A DNA stretch of 64,000 bases from Acanthochlamys bracteata (GCA_019914995.1 CM034138.1:1178001-1242000), one strand, 5' to 3'; counted from the stretch's first letter, positions 10,356 to 22,962 are shown. The notes: generated by a model not told the origin, from the sequence alone. A program made the numbers and translations.

Positions 10356-13300
10356 TTAAAAATCACTGTGAAAGCCTCGGACATCTCTGGGCTTCTTTAC
10401 TATCTTGGACTGGCGTGACTCCTCATCGTCACTGCTCGAGTCTGATGGGTTCTGGCCATACTCACTAGTAGCCTCACTGAATCCAGTAAGAGGATAATCC
10501 TGGCTTGGTAGTGCTTTTTTCCTAAATCTCTTCATGACCTCATTGTATTTGACGGACTCGTAATCAGAGCTTGGATATGAGCCGAAGTATTTACCTTGAC
10601 CATGCTCGACACCTTCAGTAAGATCCTCAAGAGATACATCTCCTTCTAAGGCTCGGACTACCTGCTTTGATTCAAAGCAAATGTTACTAGTATAGTATTA
10701 CGCATTACTACTGCATATATCATAACGAGAATAAGAAACAGATAACAACAATCATGCAATGACGGAACTATATACGTTTTTCCTTATGTCAAAATATGGT
10801 GTAATAGAGATTCAAAATTTGTTCAAAAAGAACTTTTAGTTAAAAAAGAAAAGCATAGAACCTGACTCATCCTTGGGCGATGACGTGCTGAATGGCGAAT
10901 GCAAGCAGCAGCACAAGCAATCATGCTTACCATCTCATTAGGATTATAATTTCTACCCAACCTTGGATCCACGAGGCCATCAAAATTTCCATCCTCCAAA
11001 GCACTGCCAAATGATGACCTTGCCTGCACATGGATAGCTTCAAAAATGAGTCTTTTGAAGTCTAAATAACATTTGAAAACCTTCAAAACACTTCTTGTAC
11101 AAGTTCAACCTTGTATGCAATAGCCAACAGACATTAGTGACAGTAGCCATACAGCTTATGTGTAAATCAGAAAAAATCGATGTCCTACTTTTATATTCTT
11201 CATTGGCATATCAATATGTTTGGAAAGAGTAAAATGCTATCCTATATATCAGCCTACTATGTGGACCAAATTTTGTAAAAAGAAAGGATGGCTACTTTCA
11301 GAAGATAAGGCCTATTGATGTGTCAAGGAAAACTGACCCAGTCAACCAAGCTCTCATCCATGACAGATCGCGTCGGATCTACAGGCCTTCTCCCCGTGAT
11401 CATCTCGAGAAGCATTATCCCAAATGAAAAGACATCTGATTTATCAGTTAGCTTACCAGAAGATGCATATTCTGGTGCCAAATAACTGCAAGAAAAAAGA
11501 CAAACTGGACTAAAACCTGCCTCTCATAACAACAATATAAAAGGGAAGGAAATAGATGAGATGAGCCCAAACGCCACCACTGGGATGTCCTAAACCAGAC
11601 AAGAACCAAGACCTACCCAAAAGTGCCCATAACACGAGTAGAGACATGTGTGCCATCATCTGTTGTAAACTTTGCAAGACCAAAGTCTGCAACCTGCAGA
11701 TGTAACCAGTATCAGAACTACTATCCACAGTAGAATAAGCTAGAGTTTGTGCAAGATGTAGAGCAAACTAACAGGCCATAGATGCCTACCTTTGCCTCAA
11801 ATCGATAATCTAGAAGTATATTCGCAGCTTTTATATCACGATGAATAATCTTTGGATGGCCTGTGAAGAATATACAGCAGCAGTCAGGTAAAGAAATGCC
11901 AAAGGATAACCTACGAAGCAATTCTTTTAAAACCCACAACATTGTCTTACAGTCCTCATGTAGATATGCCAGACCCTTTGCAGATCCCAGTGCTATTCTT
12001 AATCTGGTAGACCAATCCATCGTTGGCCGATCTTTCCCTGCCAAAACAATTAAGACAAGTTGTCAGGATTCAAATGCATGTTCTCAAATATTATTTAGGT
12101 ATACGATTGGAGGATAATAACACCAACACCTCATGAGTAGTTAGAAACAGGAAAGAAAAACAATACAAGCATTTTATTTCTTAGATATCCAACTGATTCA
12201 AAGAGTAAATGTACTTCTGAATTAAGCTTCCTCTCCTCAACCATCAGGTTCACAATGTTGATAAACGAGAAAACATCACATGCACAAAAAGTAAAACAAA
12301 AAAAAGAAAAAAGAAAAAGGAGAGGACCTAACATTCTAACCCAATTAGTGGCACCAGCTATCAAAATATGGTCTTCAAAGGATAAAGTATCAGGCGTTGA
12401 CAGATACACGACCATGTGACTATTGCATATCATTATAGATACACTTGATTGCTTTATGCATTAGAACGGAAGCTATTAATTATATAGGGTGAAGGGAAAA
12501 ATAGTTTTTAACTATTGTAGCAGCCTAGACTGTCAAGTTGCAACTGTCCAATTATATCAGCACATTTGTCAAATGCTAGAAAGGTAAGTTGAAGACATAT
12601 TATTTGTATTGGCAACTGACACTTGAAATCCTTCTCACTTAGGAGTGGAGTTAACAGATCATTGTAAGACTAGAATACTTTTATGACACATGAAGAGATT
12701 TTTACTTAACCATGGAAGAGGGAGTAATATCATTTTGCAACTAAACTATACGCCATTTACAGGCTTGTCATTTACTGGAATGAAGAGATTTTTACTTAAG
12801 ACTATGGGATATTGTTTTTAAGATGTTGAGATTATGCCACAAATAGAAAATGACAAGCATGCAAGAATATTTACCATGTAAGTGAAACTCCAGTGTCTTG
12901 TTTGGAACATATTCATAAACCAGTAACTTTTGGCCACCAGAAATGCAGTAGCCAACAAGAGAAACCAAATGCTTGTGGTGTACACGACTAATAATTTCAA
13001 TTTCTGCCCGGAACTCGCGTTCTCCCTGCCCACTCCCCGATTTCAACCTCTTGATTGCTACTTCTTTTCCATTCAACAGAATTCCTCTGTGCACTTGTCC
13101 AAATCCTCCTTGCCCTAGGAGATTGGAATCAGAAAAATTATCTGTAGCAGCAGCTAATTCCTCATATGTAAAGGTGCTCTTTGAGAAACCAAGGTCAGGA
13201 CCAGGAGGTGGTGGAGGAGGCAACAGGATCTCAGAACTAGAAATGTCTGATCCAGAACCTCCACTGGCACTTAATACCGGTGGAGGTGGGCGTGGTGAAG

Positions 13301-14283
13301 ATGAAGCAAAAGTCGAAGAAGAATGAGGAGGACGTGAAGCAAATGGCGGTGGAGGAGTAGGCTTTGTCGGTATTCTGACAACATGGTCTTGCGATTGTGG
13401 TCCTGGAGCATTCTGCTGCCAATTCTGCTTCCCTTCTGCTTGTGCCGGAACATTGTATTGCCAGTTCTGCGGCTGACCACCATATGGGTCACCATAAAAG
13501 CCATCTGAAAACATTTAAAGGAAATTGTAAAATAGGCTCTCATCTGCTATATTAATGCATATACAAAATAATGCATATACAAAAAGGAAGAGCAAAAGTT
13601 GAAGCCTGCATATTCATCTTAAGCAGCCATTGAAGTCTAGACCAACAAGCAAAAGATTACCGACGGCTATCCACTAAGAAAAAACGTTTCTTTCTTTTCT
13701 CTCAAACAAGTTTTAATATGCAAATTAACAGGAAAAAACAACTCACAACCCAACTACTTAATAGAAATTTCTGCAGCTACTCCAGAAAAGCTGCTTTTTA
13801 ATGAGAATGGAGCAAGATCTAACAGTTTCTACCTTTGACCGGAGGAGGAGGGAAACCGCCGTAGTATTCCGGTGGCGTTGGTCTGCGCTTCTTCTTCCTA
13901 CAGCAGCAGAGACAAATCAAGCTAATCAACAACAGAACAAGCCCAGCAGCGACTGCGACCCCAACCACAAGAGCCGTAGATGGCGATCCAGAAGACGACG
14001 AAGATGACTGCGGCGATGAATGTGAAGGCGTCTTCGTTGAAGAAGATGGTGTCGAGTGTTCTCTGCTCGGTGGAGTATCTCTTCCCGCCGGAGCAGGCGG
14101 AGATCTATCAATTGGAGAAGGAGGAGAAGGCGGGGACGGCGGTGAGAAGCTAATTGATGGCGGAGAAGCCGTGAAGTTAGGAGAAGGAAGAGACGCCGCA
14201 CTTGTTGACGGCGGAGGCGCTGTCAGCTGTGACGGCGGTGACGGCGACAATGTGGGTCCCGGAGAAGAAATCGGTGACGCCAT
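10356..14283 (-). CDS. Proline-rich extensin-like receptor kinase (PERK4/5/6/7-like)
   Basis: Eight exons: 13833-14283, 12875-13504, 11951-12037, 11790-11860, 11617-11693, 11338-11485, 10862-11023, 10356-10661, giving 643 residues. Residues 1-100 are a Pro/Ser-rich wall-facing domain with [10 protein letters not shown] runs. A membrane segment (about 103-127, [13 protein letters not shown]) is followed by RKKKRR. A second Pro-rich stretch precedes the kinase. The kinase has G-loop GQGGFG (281-286), VAIK Lys302, HRDIKAAN (Asp398), DFG (416-418), the [10 protein letters not shown] activation segment and the SDVFSFG block. PERKs sense or bind cell-wall pectin and signal at the plasma membrane. 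The Met at 14283 is the first in-frame ATG. There is no obvious cleavable signal peptide, as is usual for this family. The C-terminal tail is rich in Ser and Asp (DSSSDDEE). All introns are GT-AG. Confidence 0.95.
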
Positions 14284-14819
14284 TGCGGGGAGATTGCTTA
14301 AATTCAATGCTATGCTTTTATTTTGTTTAGCTTGAGAATCTTGAGCTTCTCTTTAATTGATAGATTTGCTTTTCTTCTTTTGTTGTTTGGTTTTTTTTTT
14401 GTTTTTTTCTCTCTTTGCTTGCTACGCTGCAGCGGAGCGCTTCGGAAAGTTGCAAGCAAGAGTGTCGCTATCGCCCAATAGTAACAAGCGAGTTCAACTA
14501 ACGCAGTAGAGTAGAAACCGAGGAAATAAAGAATTTCTATAAAGAAATTTTAAATAAAGGACCACTAATAATATTTTACTAATTTTGTGCCCTCAACTTC
14601 ATCCAAAATGCTTGCTTATATATTATTCGGTTATAGTCTAAACTGTAGATCGCGGAGTTTAATTTGCAGTTTAACACCCGAAGTAAGCATGTGCATGTTA
14701 ACGTGAGAAAGAAACGTTTCGCACTTAAGATCCTGCTGGATACATTTTGCGTTTATGTAATGTACACGCTCTTAGGCCCGCGAGTGAGTAGCGAAGGCAG
14801 GCCTTGGAAATTGGAATTA
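14284..14819. promoter_or_regulatory. PERK 5' leader and upstream spacer
   Basis: The first 130 bases are T/C-rich on the + strand, that is an A/G-rich leader. No convincing TATA box was identified. Nothing else is recognisable up to the MITE at 14820. Confidence 0.4.
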
Positions 14820-15085
14820 GGGGCTGTTTGGTTCTCCATTACAAAAACTGTTTATCAATTTTTTTAAATTTTTTTCTATTTTATATTTTTTAATATATAT
14901 TTTATAAATATATAAAAAATTTATTTAAAAATTTAAAAAATATAAAAAAATTCTACGAAGTGAAATTTTTTTATTACATATTTTTATTATTTTTTTTAAA
15001 TAAAAAAATATAATTCATTTTTCAAAAAATAAAAATATTTTTCATTTCTCAAAAATTTTATTTAATAAGCAATCCAAAACACCCC
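14820..15085. repeat. Tourist-like MITE, 266 bp, TTA target duplication
   Basis: Left end GGGGCTGTTTGG, right end CCAAAACACCCC, flanked by TTA at 14817-14819 and 15086-15088. The body alternates AAATTTATTTAAAAATTT-type blocks. This is the clearest reference copy of the family in the window. Confidence 0.85.
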
Positions 15086-15389
15086 TTAGAAATTGTTTCT
15101 TCAGTGGGTTGTTTTTGTTTTCTCTACGCAACGGTCGACTTATATAAGTTTTCGAGGGTGTATTATCTTAAGTTGCATTAAAAATAATACTTTTTGGAAT
15201 CTTGTTTTGTCTTTTAATGCAGCAGTAGTAGAATAAACGGGATGAAGTATTTTGTAGGATTGGACAGCTACGATTCATATTTGCGATGTTGGGTTTCCAC
15301 CACCTGGTTTTGTGTATGCTATGATCGCTTGTTAATAATTTTCTGTATCTATTTCATATTATTTATAATTTTTTTCATTCTAATTTGTT

Positions 15390-15535
15390 ATTTTATATTT
15401 TTAAATTTTTTTAGAAAATATAAAAAAAATAATATTAAAAAATTAGTTTTAATATTTTTAGATAAAAAATAATTTTTTTAATTTTAAAAATATTTTTTAT
15501 TTTAAAAAATTAAAATCACTTCCAAATATCAACTA
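15390..15535. repeat. Truncated AT-rich relative of the MITE family
   Basis: Shares the AT-rich core and a right end with CTTCCAAATATCAACTAA. No clear left terminus. Confidence 0.4.
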
Positions 15536-15958
15536 ATTTCATCTACCTGAACATGCAAGAGCACTATCACTAGTCCAGCCATTTGATGGAGTTGAACAGA
15601 ATAATGGGTTATATACAACAACTATTCCTTCTCAAGATCCTTCGAAAGTATTTGAAATGAATAAATTTTACAGAATTATTTTAAATTCTTTAAAAGATGA
15701 GTTTAATTGTTTTTACTTAAGAAAAATAAAATTTTATGTGTTTTAAAAAAATTAAAAATTTATAAAAATACTGTACAAAAGTTATCAAATAAAATTGAGT
15801 GCCAAAATACCTTAAAACAATATTATCAAATAATTCAATTACTCTCTTCATGAATAAGAAAGAGAGTAATTCAATTAACACGCCAACAGAAATATTTCCG
15901 AAAACAAATAAATGCAGCCAGGTTTCAGCAATAATTCAGCATATACTAAACATACTTA

Positions 15959-16189
15959 GAAAGCGTTTTTGAAAGTGATTTTAAAATAATTTTTTTCTAA
16001 AATTAAAAATATTTTTATTTTTCTAAAAATAAATTTTATTTTTTTAATTGAAAACTAAAATAAGTAATAAAAAATTATTATTATGTAAATTTTTTATATT
16101 TTAAAAATTTAAAAATTTTTTTTAGAATATTTATAAAATATATTATAAAATAAATAAAATTTGTAAAAAACGTTTTTTCAAGCGCACCC
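15959..16189. repeat. Tourist-like MITE, 231 bp, TTA target duplication
   Basis: Left end GAAAGCGTTTTTGAAAG, right end TTTCAAGCGCACCC, flanked by TTA at 15956-15958 and 16190-16192. AT-rich interior, no coding capacity. Confidence 0.75.
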
Positions 16190-18377
16190 TTATTTGTACC
16201 ATACAATTTAAAAACACATGCAACTGGAAATAAAGTAGTTTTGAAGAAACTGCTCTTGGTTTCCATCTTATCTTTTCAATAGTACGGATCAATAAGAGAT
16301 GATAGCACCACGAGATCTAACAGGAAGGACCGCGGAGCTTCTAGTTAGGTGGTGTACTGGTGTGCAGTAGAGCACTTTTTAATTTATATTTATGTTAATT
16401 TTTAATTTTATATTTTTATAATATTTTTTATAAAAAAATTTACATCATAAAATTATATATTATATTTTTAAATAAAAAATAAAACTTATTTTAAAATATT
16501 ATTTATTTGAATTATATAGTTTTTAAAAATACTTTCAAATATCTCATGACGTCTTGCTTTAGAACACACCAGCACAAATAAAGAACGACCAATATCTTCG
16601 AATGAATTCAAATAGCTGTAGACAGCACATCTTAGCAAACATTTCTGACATTCTGAACCTAACAGCAGTTGCACAACTCGAACAAACTCACGAATTGAAG
16701 GGCAATCAACATATTACCTTGAGAAAAAAACACAAAATACAAAGTTTGTCAAAAAATAATTGCTTTCCGTGCCAAATGAAACCAATCCAAAATGCCAAGA
16801 GATAATGACGAGGGCACCAGTTTAGATTCTCTCAAACGGATCACAACGGTGTGTTAGGTACAAATAGTAATTTTTAAAACCAATGCATCTGTCAATAGCA
16901 CATAGAAAAGTATGTAACCAGCCTTTTTTTTTATTCAGTTGTCCTGCGCCATAATCAAGCAGTATGTGAATTTAAACATAGGAACGAATATTTGGTTGAA
17001 GTAAGTTTCCTATTATACTATGTGATGGTAATTAACATGAAAAGAAATAAAATATTAACTGAGTACTGGAGGTTTAAAACTTTCAAGCTTCATATATTCC
17101 GTGAGAGGAAAAGCAAGCACCTGATGGAACCGTGGAAACCCAAGTGAATATAAACTTGCAAGTAAAATATTGACCTACTCTCACTGCATACTCTATATGT
17201 ACTAGTAGAGAATGTGATCTCAAACAGTTCAACTCGCTCATGACATTAATCACTTTCAAACTACATTACACCAAGCACATGCTTTCACGCTGTAGGTTTT
17301 GATGAAACACTAGCCAGTCCGAAAATGGGAACAACTTTAGAGCTCTGTAACAACAGATCATTACTACACACCACTCAGTAGTCTCAAACAAGCAAGGATG
17401 TACTGAACGCTCTTTCATGTTACCTAAAGGCAATGCCATAGTTCAAAAATTTTCAGTTCTAACAGCTAAACTGGGCTCAAGGGAAAAAACCAAAAAAGGA
17501 ACCTGTGTACATAAGCTCAATAGCGTAACAAGAAATGTTCTGTAACAAGAAGGGAATGAATCAGCATAGAATACTTGCAGAGGCTGGCGATGCACTGTAA
17601 GTATTTGTAACTCAAAAGTAAAACTAGCATAGTTCTTCAAACAGGAGCTGATGCAACGGAAATGATTATGGAAGAGTCAAAGGAGAGAGGGAAAGACAGA
17701 GAAGACAATGAGAAAAGACAAATAGCCAAAGCCGGGAGGAACTTAAAGAGGATGTAGATGAAGCATTCAGTTAGTTTCAAATCAGCTCAAGTTCGTATGA
17801 AGACCTATACATGATAACCAAACGCAGTCACTTTATTGGGCTCCTACTAGAGAGCAATCATAGATGTATTCTCCAAAAGAACACCGTAGATAAATTGAGT
17901 GGCGATATAGACTATGAAAAACTGCTACATCCACCCGTCAGTTGTAAAATTCAGCTAGCGTTAACGGAACATAACAGTTTAACCCACTATCAACTGCAAC
18001 ATATTAACTTCAGTATTCATATAGTTTTAAAATTGTATATATGGATGCCAAAAAAAAGATTCCGCTGCGCATAATGTACACGTTAACTGAAGTGAGCTAC
18101 AATTTAGAAACAAAGATGTCCATAGTGAGACTGTGACTATCAAAATGCAATTTCAGTTGAACTAACTGTATCAAAATACTCATTGACATTTTGCGGCAAA
18201 ATATTTGAACAAAAATTCATCAAACAGCAGCAAATAACAGTATCAACGACCAAATTCAACAATTAAAAAACACAGCATGCTCCATTAGAGAATTCTCATC
18301 TGGTAACCGTCCCATCAACATACTCCAAGACATATTTACCTGTTTGCAAGCAGAGATAACAAAGCAACTCAACCATC
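16190..18377. other. Spacer with one AT-rich remnant (about 16376-16540); otherwise nothing recognised
   Basis: The part at 16376-16540 resembles the MITE core without clear ends. From about 16800 to 18377 composition is more balanced but only short frames occur. I see no gene. The last few hundred bases before 18378 are probably the 3' untranslated region of the complex I subunit gene. Confidence 0.4.
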
Positions 18378-18696
18378 TTAGATTCCAAACTTCCGGTACG
18401 GGCGCCCGGCGTCCTCATCTTGCATGTGCTGCATCACCATTAAAATGCCAAACAAAATTTTATCAAAAATCAACTACGAAACAAAAATTCCGTATGAAGA
18501 AAAAAATTAATTATATGAAATTGATTACAAATTCTCTGATGATGCCCTTGTAGATGAGGATTGGAACAGCAACACCGAAGATCCCAACGATGGCAAGGTT
18601 GCGGCGAGTCCACCGGAAATTGAACTCGAGATTCTCTCTCCCTGAGCTCCACTCTTCGATCCAACGGTTCTTGTTCACTTCCATGCCTCCGCCCAT
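18378..18696 (-). CDS. Mitochondrial complex I B15-like subunit (NDUFB4-type)
   Basis: Two exons, 18529-18696 and 18378-18428, join to 72 residues beginning MGGGMEVNKN. The conserved block NFRWTRRNLAIVGIFGVAVP is followed by a short hydrophobic segment (ILIYKGIIREF) and, after the intron, HMQDEDAGRPYRKF, the characteristic C-terminus of the small plant complex I subunit typified by Arabidopsis At2g31490. The protein is a single-span accessory subunit of the membrane arm in the inner mitochondrial membrane. Without the second exon the frame runs into intron sequence (VINFI stop), so the 17-codon exon is required. An in-frame ATG nine codons upstream exists (MQKKKVYAR), but the family starts at MGGG. 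It is divergently oriented to TOM7. Confidence 0.9.
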
Positions 18697-19122
18697 CCTC
18701 GCATATACCTTCTTTTTCTGCAACTGTTCTTCGCTGCTACAGAGATGGGAATTTAATTTTCGTGTGGTTTCTTTTCGTTGATCGATGATAGAGAGAGTGT
18801 TTATTGGTGGTCACGTGATCCCCCAGTGAAGGAGAACGCTCACGTTGAACTCTACTCCATTTTACATGGACCTGGTCCGGCCCACAAATAACAAACTAAT
18901 GTGTAATCACACTGCTAGCATCGGCCCAATTAGTTGATAAGTAGCCCAAATATAATGGCGGTGATCTTTCCTCGTGTTGGAACCGGATAAATAAATAATA
19001 TGCCTGCAAGCGTATTCGGCTCCTTTTCTCATCAGATTAGGCCCAAAGAAATAAAAATCGATCAGGTTTTCGGTTTCTAGGGTTTTAGAGATCGACGAAG
19101 GAGAAGGAAAGAAAGGAGAGCT
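18697..19122. promoter_or_regulatory. Bidirectional promoter between complex I B15 and TOM7, with site II and telo-box motifs
   Basis: Only 426 bases separate the two start codons. On the + strand GGCCCA or AGCCCA (reverse TGGGCC/TGGGCT, site II) occurs at 18879-18884, 18923-18928, 18943-18948 and 19040-19045. A telo-box-like AGGGTTTT lies at 19079-19086, just before the TOM7 ATG. Site II plus telo-box is the known signature of plant promoters for mitochondrial and ribosomal proteins, bound by TCP factors. Joint control of the pair is my inference. Confidence 0.75.
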
Positions 19123-19344
19123 ATGGCGTTGAAAGGATCGTCTGCGAAAGGGAAAGGGAAAGCAGTGAAAGCCGGCGGCGACGGCGGGGATTGGCCGAGG
19201 ATGCGATGCGTGAAGGATTGGACAACGTGGACGATGAAGAAAGTGAAGGTGGTGGCACACTATGGGTTCATCCCTCTCATCATTGTCATCGGCATGAACT
19301 CTGAGCCCAAGCCACAGCTCTACCAGCTCCTCAGCCCTGTTTGA
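19123..19344 (+). CDS. TOM7: Mitochondrial import receptor subunit TOM7
   Basis: A single-exon frame of 73 residues. A basic Gly/Lys-rich N-terminus ([14 protein letters not shown]) is followed by [19 protein letters not shown], a short hydrophobic span [10 protein letters not shown] and the conserved C-terminus [15 protein letters not shown]. This pattern is diagnostic for plant TOM7, a tail-anchored small subunit of the outer-membrane translocase that modulates TOM complex assembly. Length matches the family (about 75). The ATG follows a purine-rich leader (GGAGAGCTATGG), and the telo-box lies about 40 bases upstream. The gene is divergent to a complex I subunit gene across a short shared promoter. 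Confidence 0.95.
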   Translation: MALKGSSAKGKGKAVKAGGDGGDWPRMRCVKDWTTWTMKKVKVVAHYGFIPLIIVIGMNSEPKPQLYQLLSPV

Positions 19345-21648
19345 TCTGGTTAACTATCTTGTAGTTAGTTATTCGTCGACTTTGCTTTGGAAATTGGTGA
19401 TTTACGGATATTTTCGGTGAGTTTTATGTGGGATGGATGGTTAATAAGTTAAATCTAGTATCTGGATTCTTGTGTTGAATCAATGCTTCCAAAAGAGTCA
19501 AAATATGTTTGCTATTTGTTTACGACGTAAGGTAAATTCACAGATATCTATGTAGTCTTTTTATGTGGTAGCAAGTAACAACATCATAGTTTGTTAGAGA
19601 CTGGTGCTTTTGGTATTTATGTAAAGGTTACATGTTTGGCTGTTCTGATTGTTACGCACTTCTGTTGATGGTGTAGTTGGTTGATATTAGGAGCTGTTCT
19701 GATAATAATGATGCTTTGAGTAGTTATACTAAAGGTAAAATTTGGGTATTCTGACTGTGGCACACTCTAGTGATGGTCTAGTTGGAGGATAGTTTGTGCT
19801 TATGATAATACTTTGAGTTGGTGATTCCCTAGAGTTTGCTTACCCTTAGTTATGGCTATTTTTTAGTTGTTGGTCTCTATGATTGATTTGTTCATGCTTC
19901 CAACATCTGTAATACCATCCACTTTTGAGTTCCTGGCGCGGTTAAATGAGCTATAGGTATGGTGGTTTCGTTGTTGCTCCTTATGTCAATGCTCTGCCTA
20001 GCTGTTTATTAGTCCAATCTTTTGTATAGCTGGTGCTCTCTAGATAGTTATTTCTTAACTGTTCTTACTCCAATCTTCTGTATAGCTAATCAGCTATGAT
20101 TTTTGTAGTATGTTTTACTGAACTCCACTTAGAGAAGATGTGCATATTTTTAGCCGGTGTTTGATTGGTAGCCTTCTTTTTGTAGAGTAATGTTATGAGA
20201 TATTGTGATTGTATTTTCTGATACTGGGCATACATTTGTTTTTCTGATTGCCACTCAGAGTTGGTTGGAATCCTATTACTTTGCAATGGTTTGATAATGC
20301 TTTATTTAGTATAGAGAGTTAATAAACTGGATCATGGCTCTGAACTTATGACTTGTGACCTGCAATTGTGGTAGCGGGCTGTGGTTTTATGTGCATTTTC
20401 ATAGTTGGTAGTTGATAGTAGACTTCTTTTGGCAGAGCAATGGTATGAGACGTTCTGTTGTAATTCCTGATAGGCACATAGCTTTCGCATTACGATATTT
20501 ATATTCTATTTGATGTCTGTTATGTTTATTGTTTTGGGGTGTATCATATTGTGGTTGTGCGTACATATTCATGTTCTGTTGGTGTCTCCCAGATGTTTTT
20601 AGTAAGGTAATACTGTTCTGTTGGTTTGGATTTTATATTTTTCTGCTTAAATTATGGCTCGCTTAGTTCTATCACTGCATTTTGTGACTGATTATGGTTG
20701 TGTACATCTGTTGTCCTGCCCTCTGTTGAAAGGAGATCCGATGAGATTAACTTTGATAGGGGGAGTAATCTTGGAAGTGAAATTGAACTAATCGCGTTAC
20801 AAAAGGCTCAGTTTTAAGAGTAAATGTTATAATACTTTTGTGTAGAAAAAGCTGCAAATTCGAGCTAACTGAATAGCTAAGCTAATAGAAAACTGCAAAT
20901 AGGTACAAGGGAAGGAAATTGGATGTTTCATTTAGTTGTTTATGTTATTTGTTTCTCTGGCTGCAGTCTTAAGGGAATACCTAATGAAATCTTTTAGTTT
21001 GAGCTGGGAGTATGAACTTCAGTCTGGAACTACTTCCATCTTTCTTGAAGTCTTGAATGTAAAGTTGTGAACTATTAGGTAGGTGTAGCTGATGTGCTTG
21101 GAATTTTGGATTCTAATTACTGCCATAGTGCCATGTACATGGTAGTACACCGCTTCTCATTGGCGATTTCTCAATTCATCGATCAGAGATCCCAATTACA
21201 GTTTCTGAAATTTCGAGGTTAGATTTAAAAGATTAATAGAACTAAAATTTTGTTATTAGAATAACAAGAGAAGAGGAGGAATATTACGACTGATGAAGAA
21301 AATCGGAGAAGAGAGTTTGATGGAGTGAGACGATCGGAAAACACCGCAAGAAAATTCTGCAAACAAGTCTCCTGTTTATAAAATTTATAGCTTTAATTTG
21401 CCTTTCATCTCTACATGGTTACAAGTAAGCGGGGATCAGGTTTGTTTCAGCAGGTCTGGCTCGTTAAAATGATTCTAGTCAAGTTCAAGCCCGCAATGAC
21501 TAGCATAATAGGAATATCTCAAAATTGGAAAAGAAGATTCTATGTAGGAAGAATGTAAATAAGCTCGTCACCAAAGGCTTATCTGACTGATGTCTGCTAC
21601 GGTAAAATCCAACAATGGCCTAAAGCCTTTATTCATCCCGGCATTCTT
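19345..21648. other. T-rich spacer downstream of TOM7 with diverged tandem duplications
   Basis: No gene is visible. About 19622-19725 resembles 19730-19825 (AAAGGT, GTTCTGA or ATTCTGACTGT, GATGGT.TAGTTGG, ACTTTGAGT or GCTTTGAGT). CCAATCTT.TGTATAGCT occurs near 20014 and 20068, and 20162-20250 resembles 20407-20490. The base composition (T over A) looks like transcribed intron-type DNA, possibly the end of a long 3' untranslated region or a lost gene. Confidence 0.4.
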
Positions 21649-21735
21649 TATCTGCCAGAAGTAACAACGACCTGATCCCCAGAAAGCAGAAACTCGCGAG
21701 CAAGTGCCTTTCCAAATCCCCTGGTACTGTTAATA
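21649..21735 (-). pseudogene. NYC1: Lone exon relic of a NYC1-type chlorophyll b reductase
   Basis: Read on the minus strand from about 21731, one frame gives NSTRGFGKALAREFLLSGD followed by QVVVTS and then a stop. This is the dinucleotide-binding (Rossmann) start of the short-chain dehydrogenase domain of NYC1, which normally reads TGSTRGLGKALAREFLLSGD. The Gly before Ser is replaced by Asn, and a TAA follows soon after the conserved Val run. I see no neighbouring exon of the gene. It is a detached fragment, too short to be functional. Confidence 0.75.
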
Positions 21736-21822
21736 GCAGCAAACAAGGAGCAGTCAGCACATAATAGACATAAAGCATCCATGCTGCTTTGAAAAGACAA
21801 AATAGTTATAGCAGTCAGACGT

Positions 21823-22026
21823 AGGACATATTTGAAAGTTAGTTTAAAATAAACAAATATAAATTTTAAAATAAAAAATATATTTATTTTATTTTAAAAT
21901 ATAAATTCTAATTTTTTAACTTAAAACAATAATTTAAAAATATAATAATAAAATATAATAAAATTTATTAAAAGATATACATTGAAAATTTTAAAATATT
22001 TTTTAGAATATATTCCCAAACGCGGC
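21823..22026. repeat. AT-rich MITE-family copy, diverged
   Basis: Left part ACATATTTGAAAGTTAG, right end CCCAAACGCGGCATTAG. The core matches the family. Target duplication not resolved. Confidence 0.45.
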
Positions 22027-22045
22027 ATTAGAAGACTACGATGAA

Positions 22046-22392
22046 AACGTTTGGAAGTGTTTTTTAAATATAATTTTTTAGAATGAAAAATATTTTTTTT
22101 TTAAATGAGTTTTTTTTATATAAAGAAATAATTAAATAAGCGTTAAAAGATTTCATATGTAAAATTTTTATATAAAATCTAAATTTTTAAATAAAATTTC
22201 TAAATATTTATAAAAATTGTATTAAAATATTAAAATTAAATTATATATTTTTAATATATTTGTATAATATCTTATTAATTAATTAAAAATTTTAAAATTT
22301 TTTATTTATTTTATTAATTTTAAATTAAAATAGTAAAATTTGTTTATTAAAATAGGAAAAAAATGTTTTTCAAAAATATTTGCAAACACGAC
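22046..22392. repeat. Longer AT-rich MITE-family copy (about 345 bp)
   Basis: Left end AAAACGTTTGGAAGTG, right end AAATATTTGCAAACACG. The family core is present, with an additional AT-rich stretch in the middle, possibly a nested insertion. Confidence 0.45.
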
Positions 22393-22962
22393 TTCAAGAA
22401 GTAACCACGTAATATGGGCCACGTGGGCCTTAACTGTGCATGAAAGATCAGGTTTTGTATGTTACGTGGATTTATTGGGCTGGAATTGCAAGAGTTCCAC
22501 TCTTCACTTGACTGTACTGTTATTCATGTAAAGATTTTAATTTTATCAGATAAAAGGAGATTGTGTTCGACGCCTGCTACATTCACGGTCACTGTTTAAT
22601 TAAAAATTAAAATTTTGAATTTAAACAAATAAATAATTGAAATATTGCAGTCGTAGTTTTATCTTATTTTGCAAAATATGTGTAGCTATTTTTTTAACTA
22701 TATTTTTTAATGTTAAAATTATGCAAACTCTGAAATAAGATTATCTTCTTGGTAAAAGTTTTTGTTTTTTATACTTTTAGACAATTAGTCTTACTCCTTT
22801 TTAAGCGGTTAACAGATTCAACAGAAGTCCTTCTCCAAATAAAATAAATCAATGAATCATTACAAGTCTATAAATTAAAACAAAGTAAAGGAAAGTACTA
22901 CCTTAATTTGTTTAGCCAAAAGATGAAGAAAGATTTGAACATCTTAATTTTGATCTAACAAT

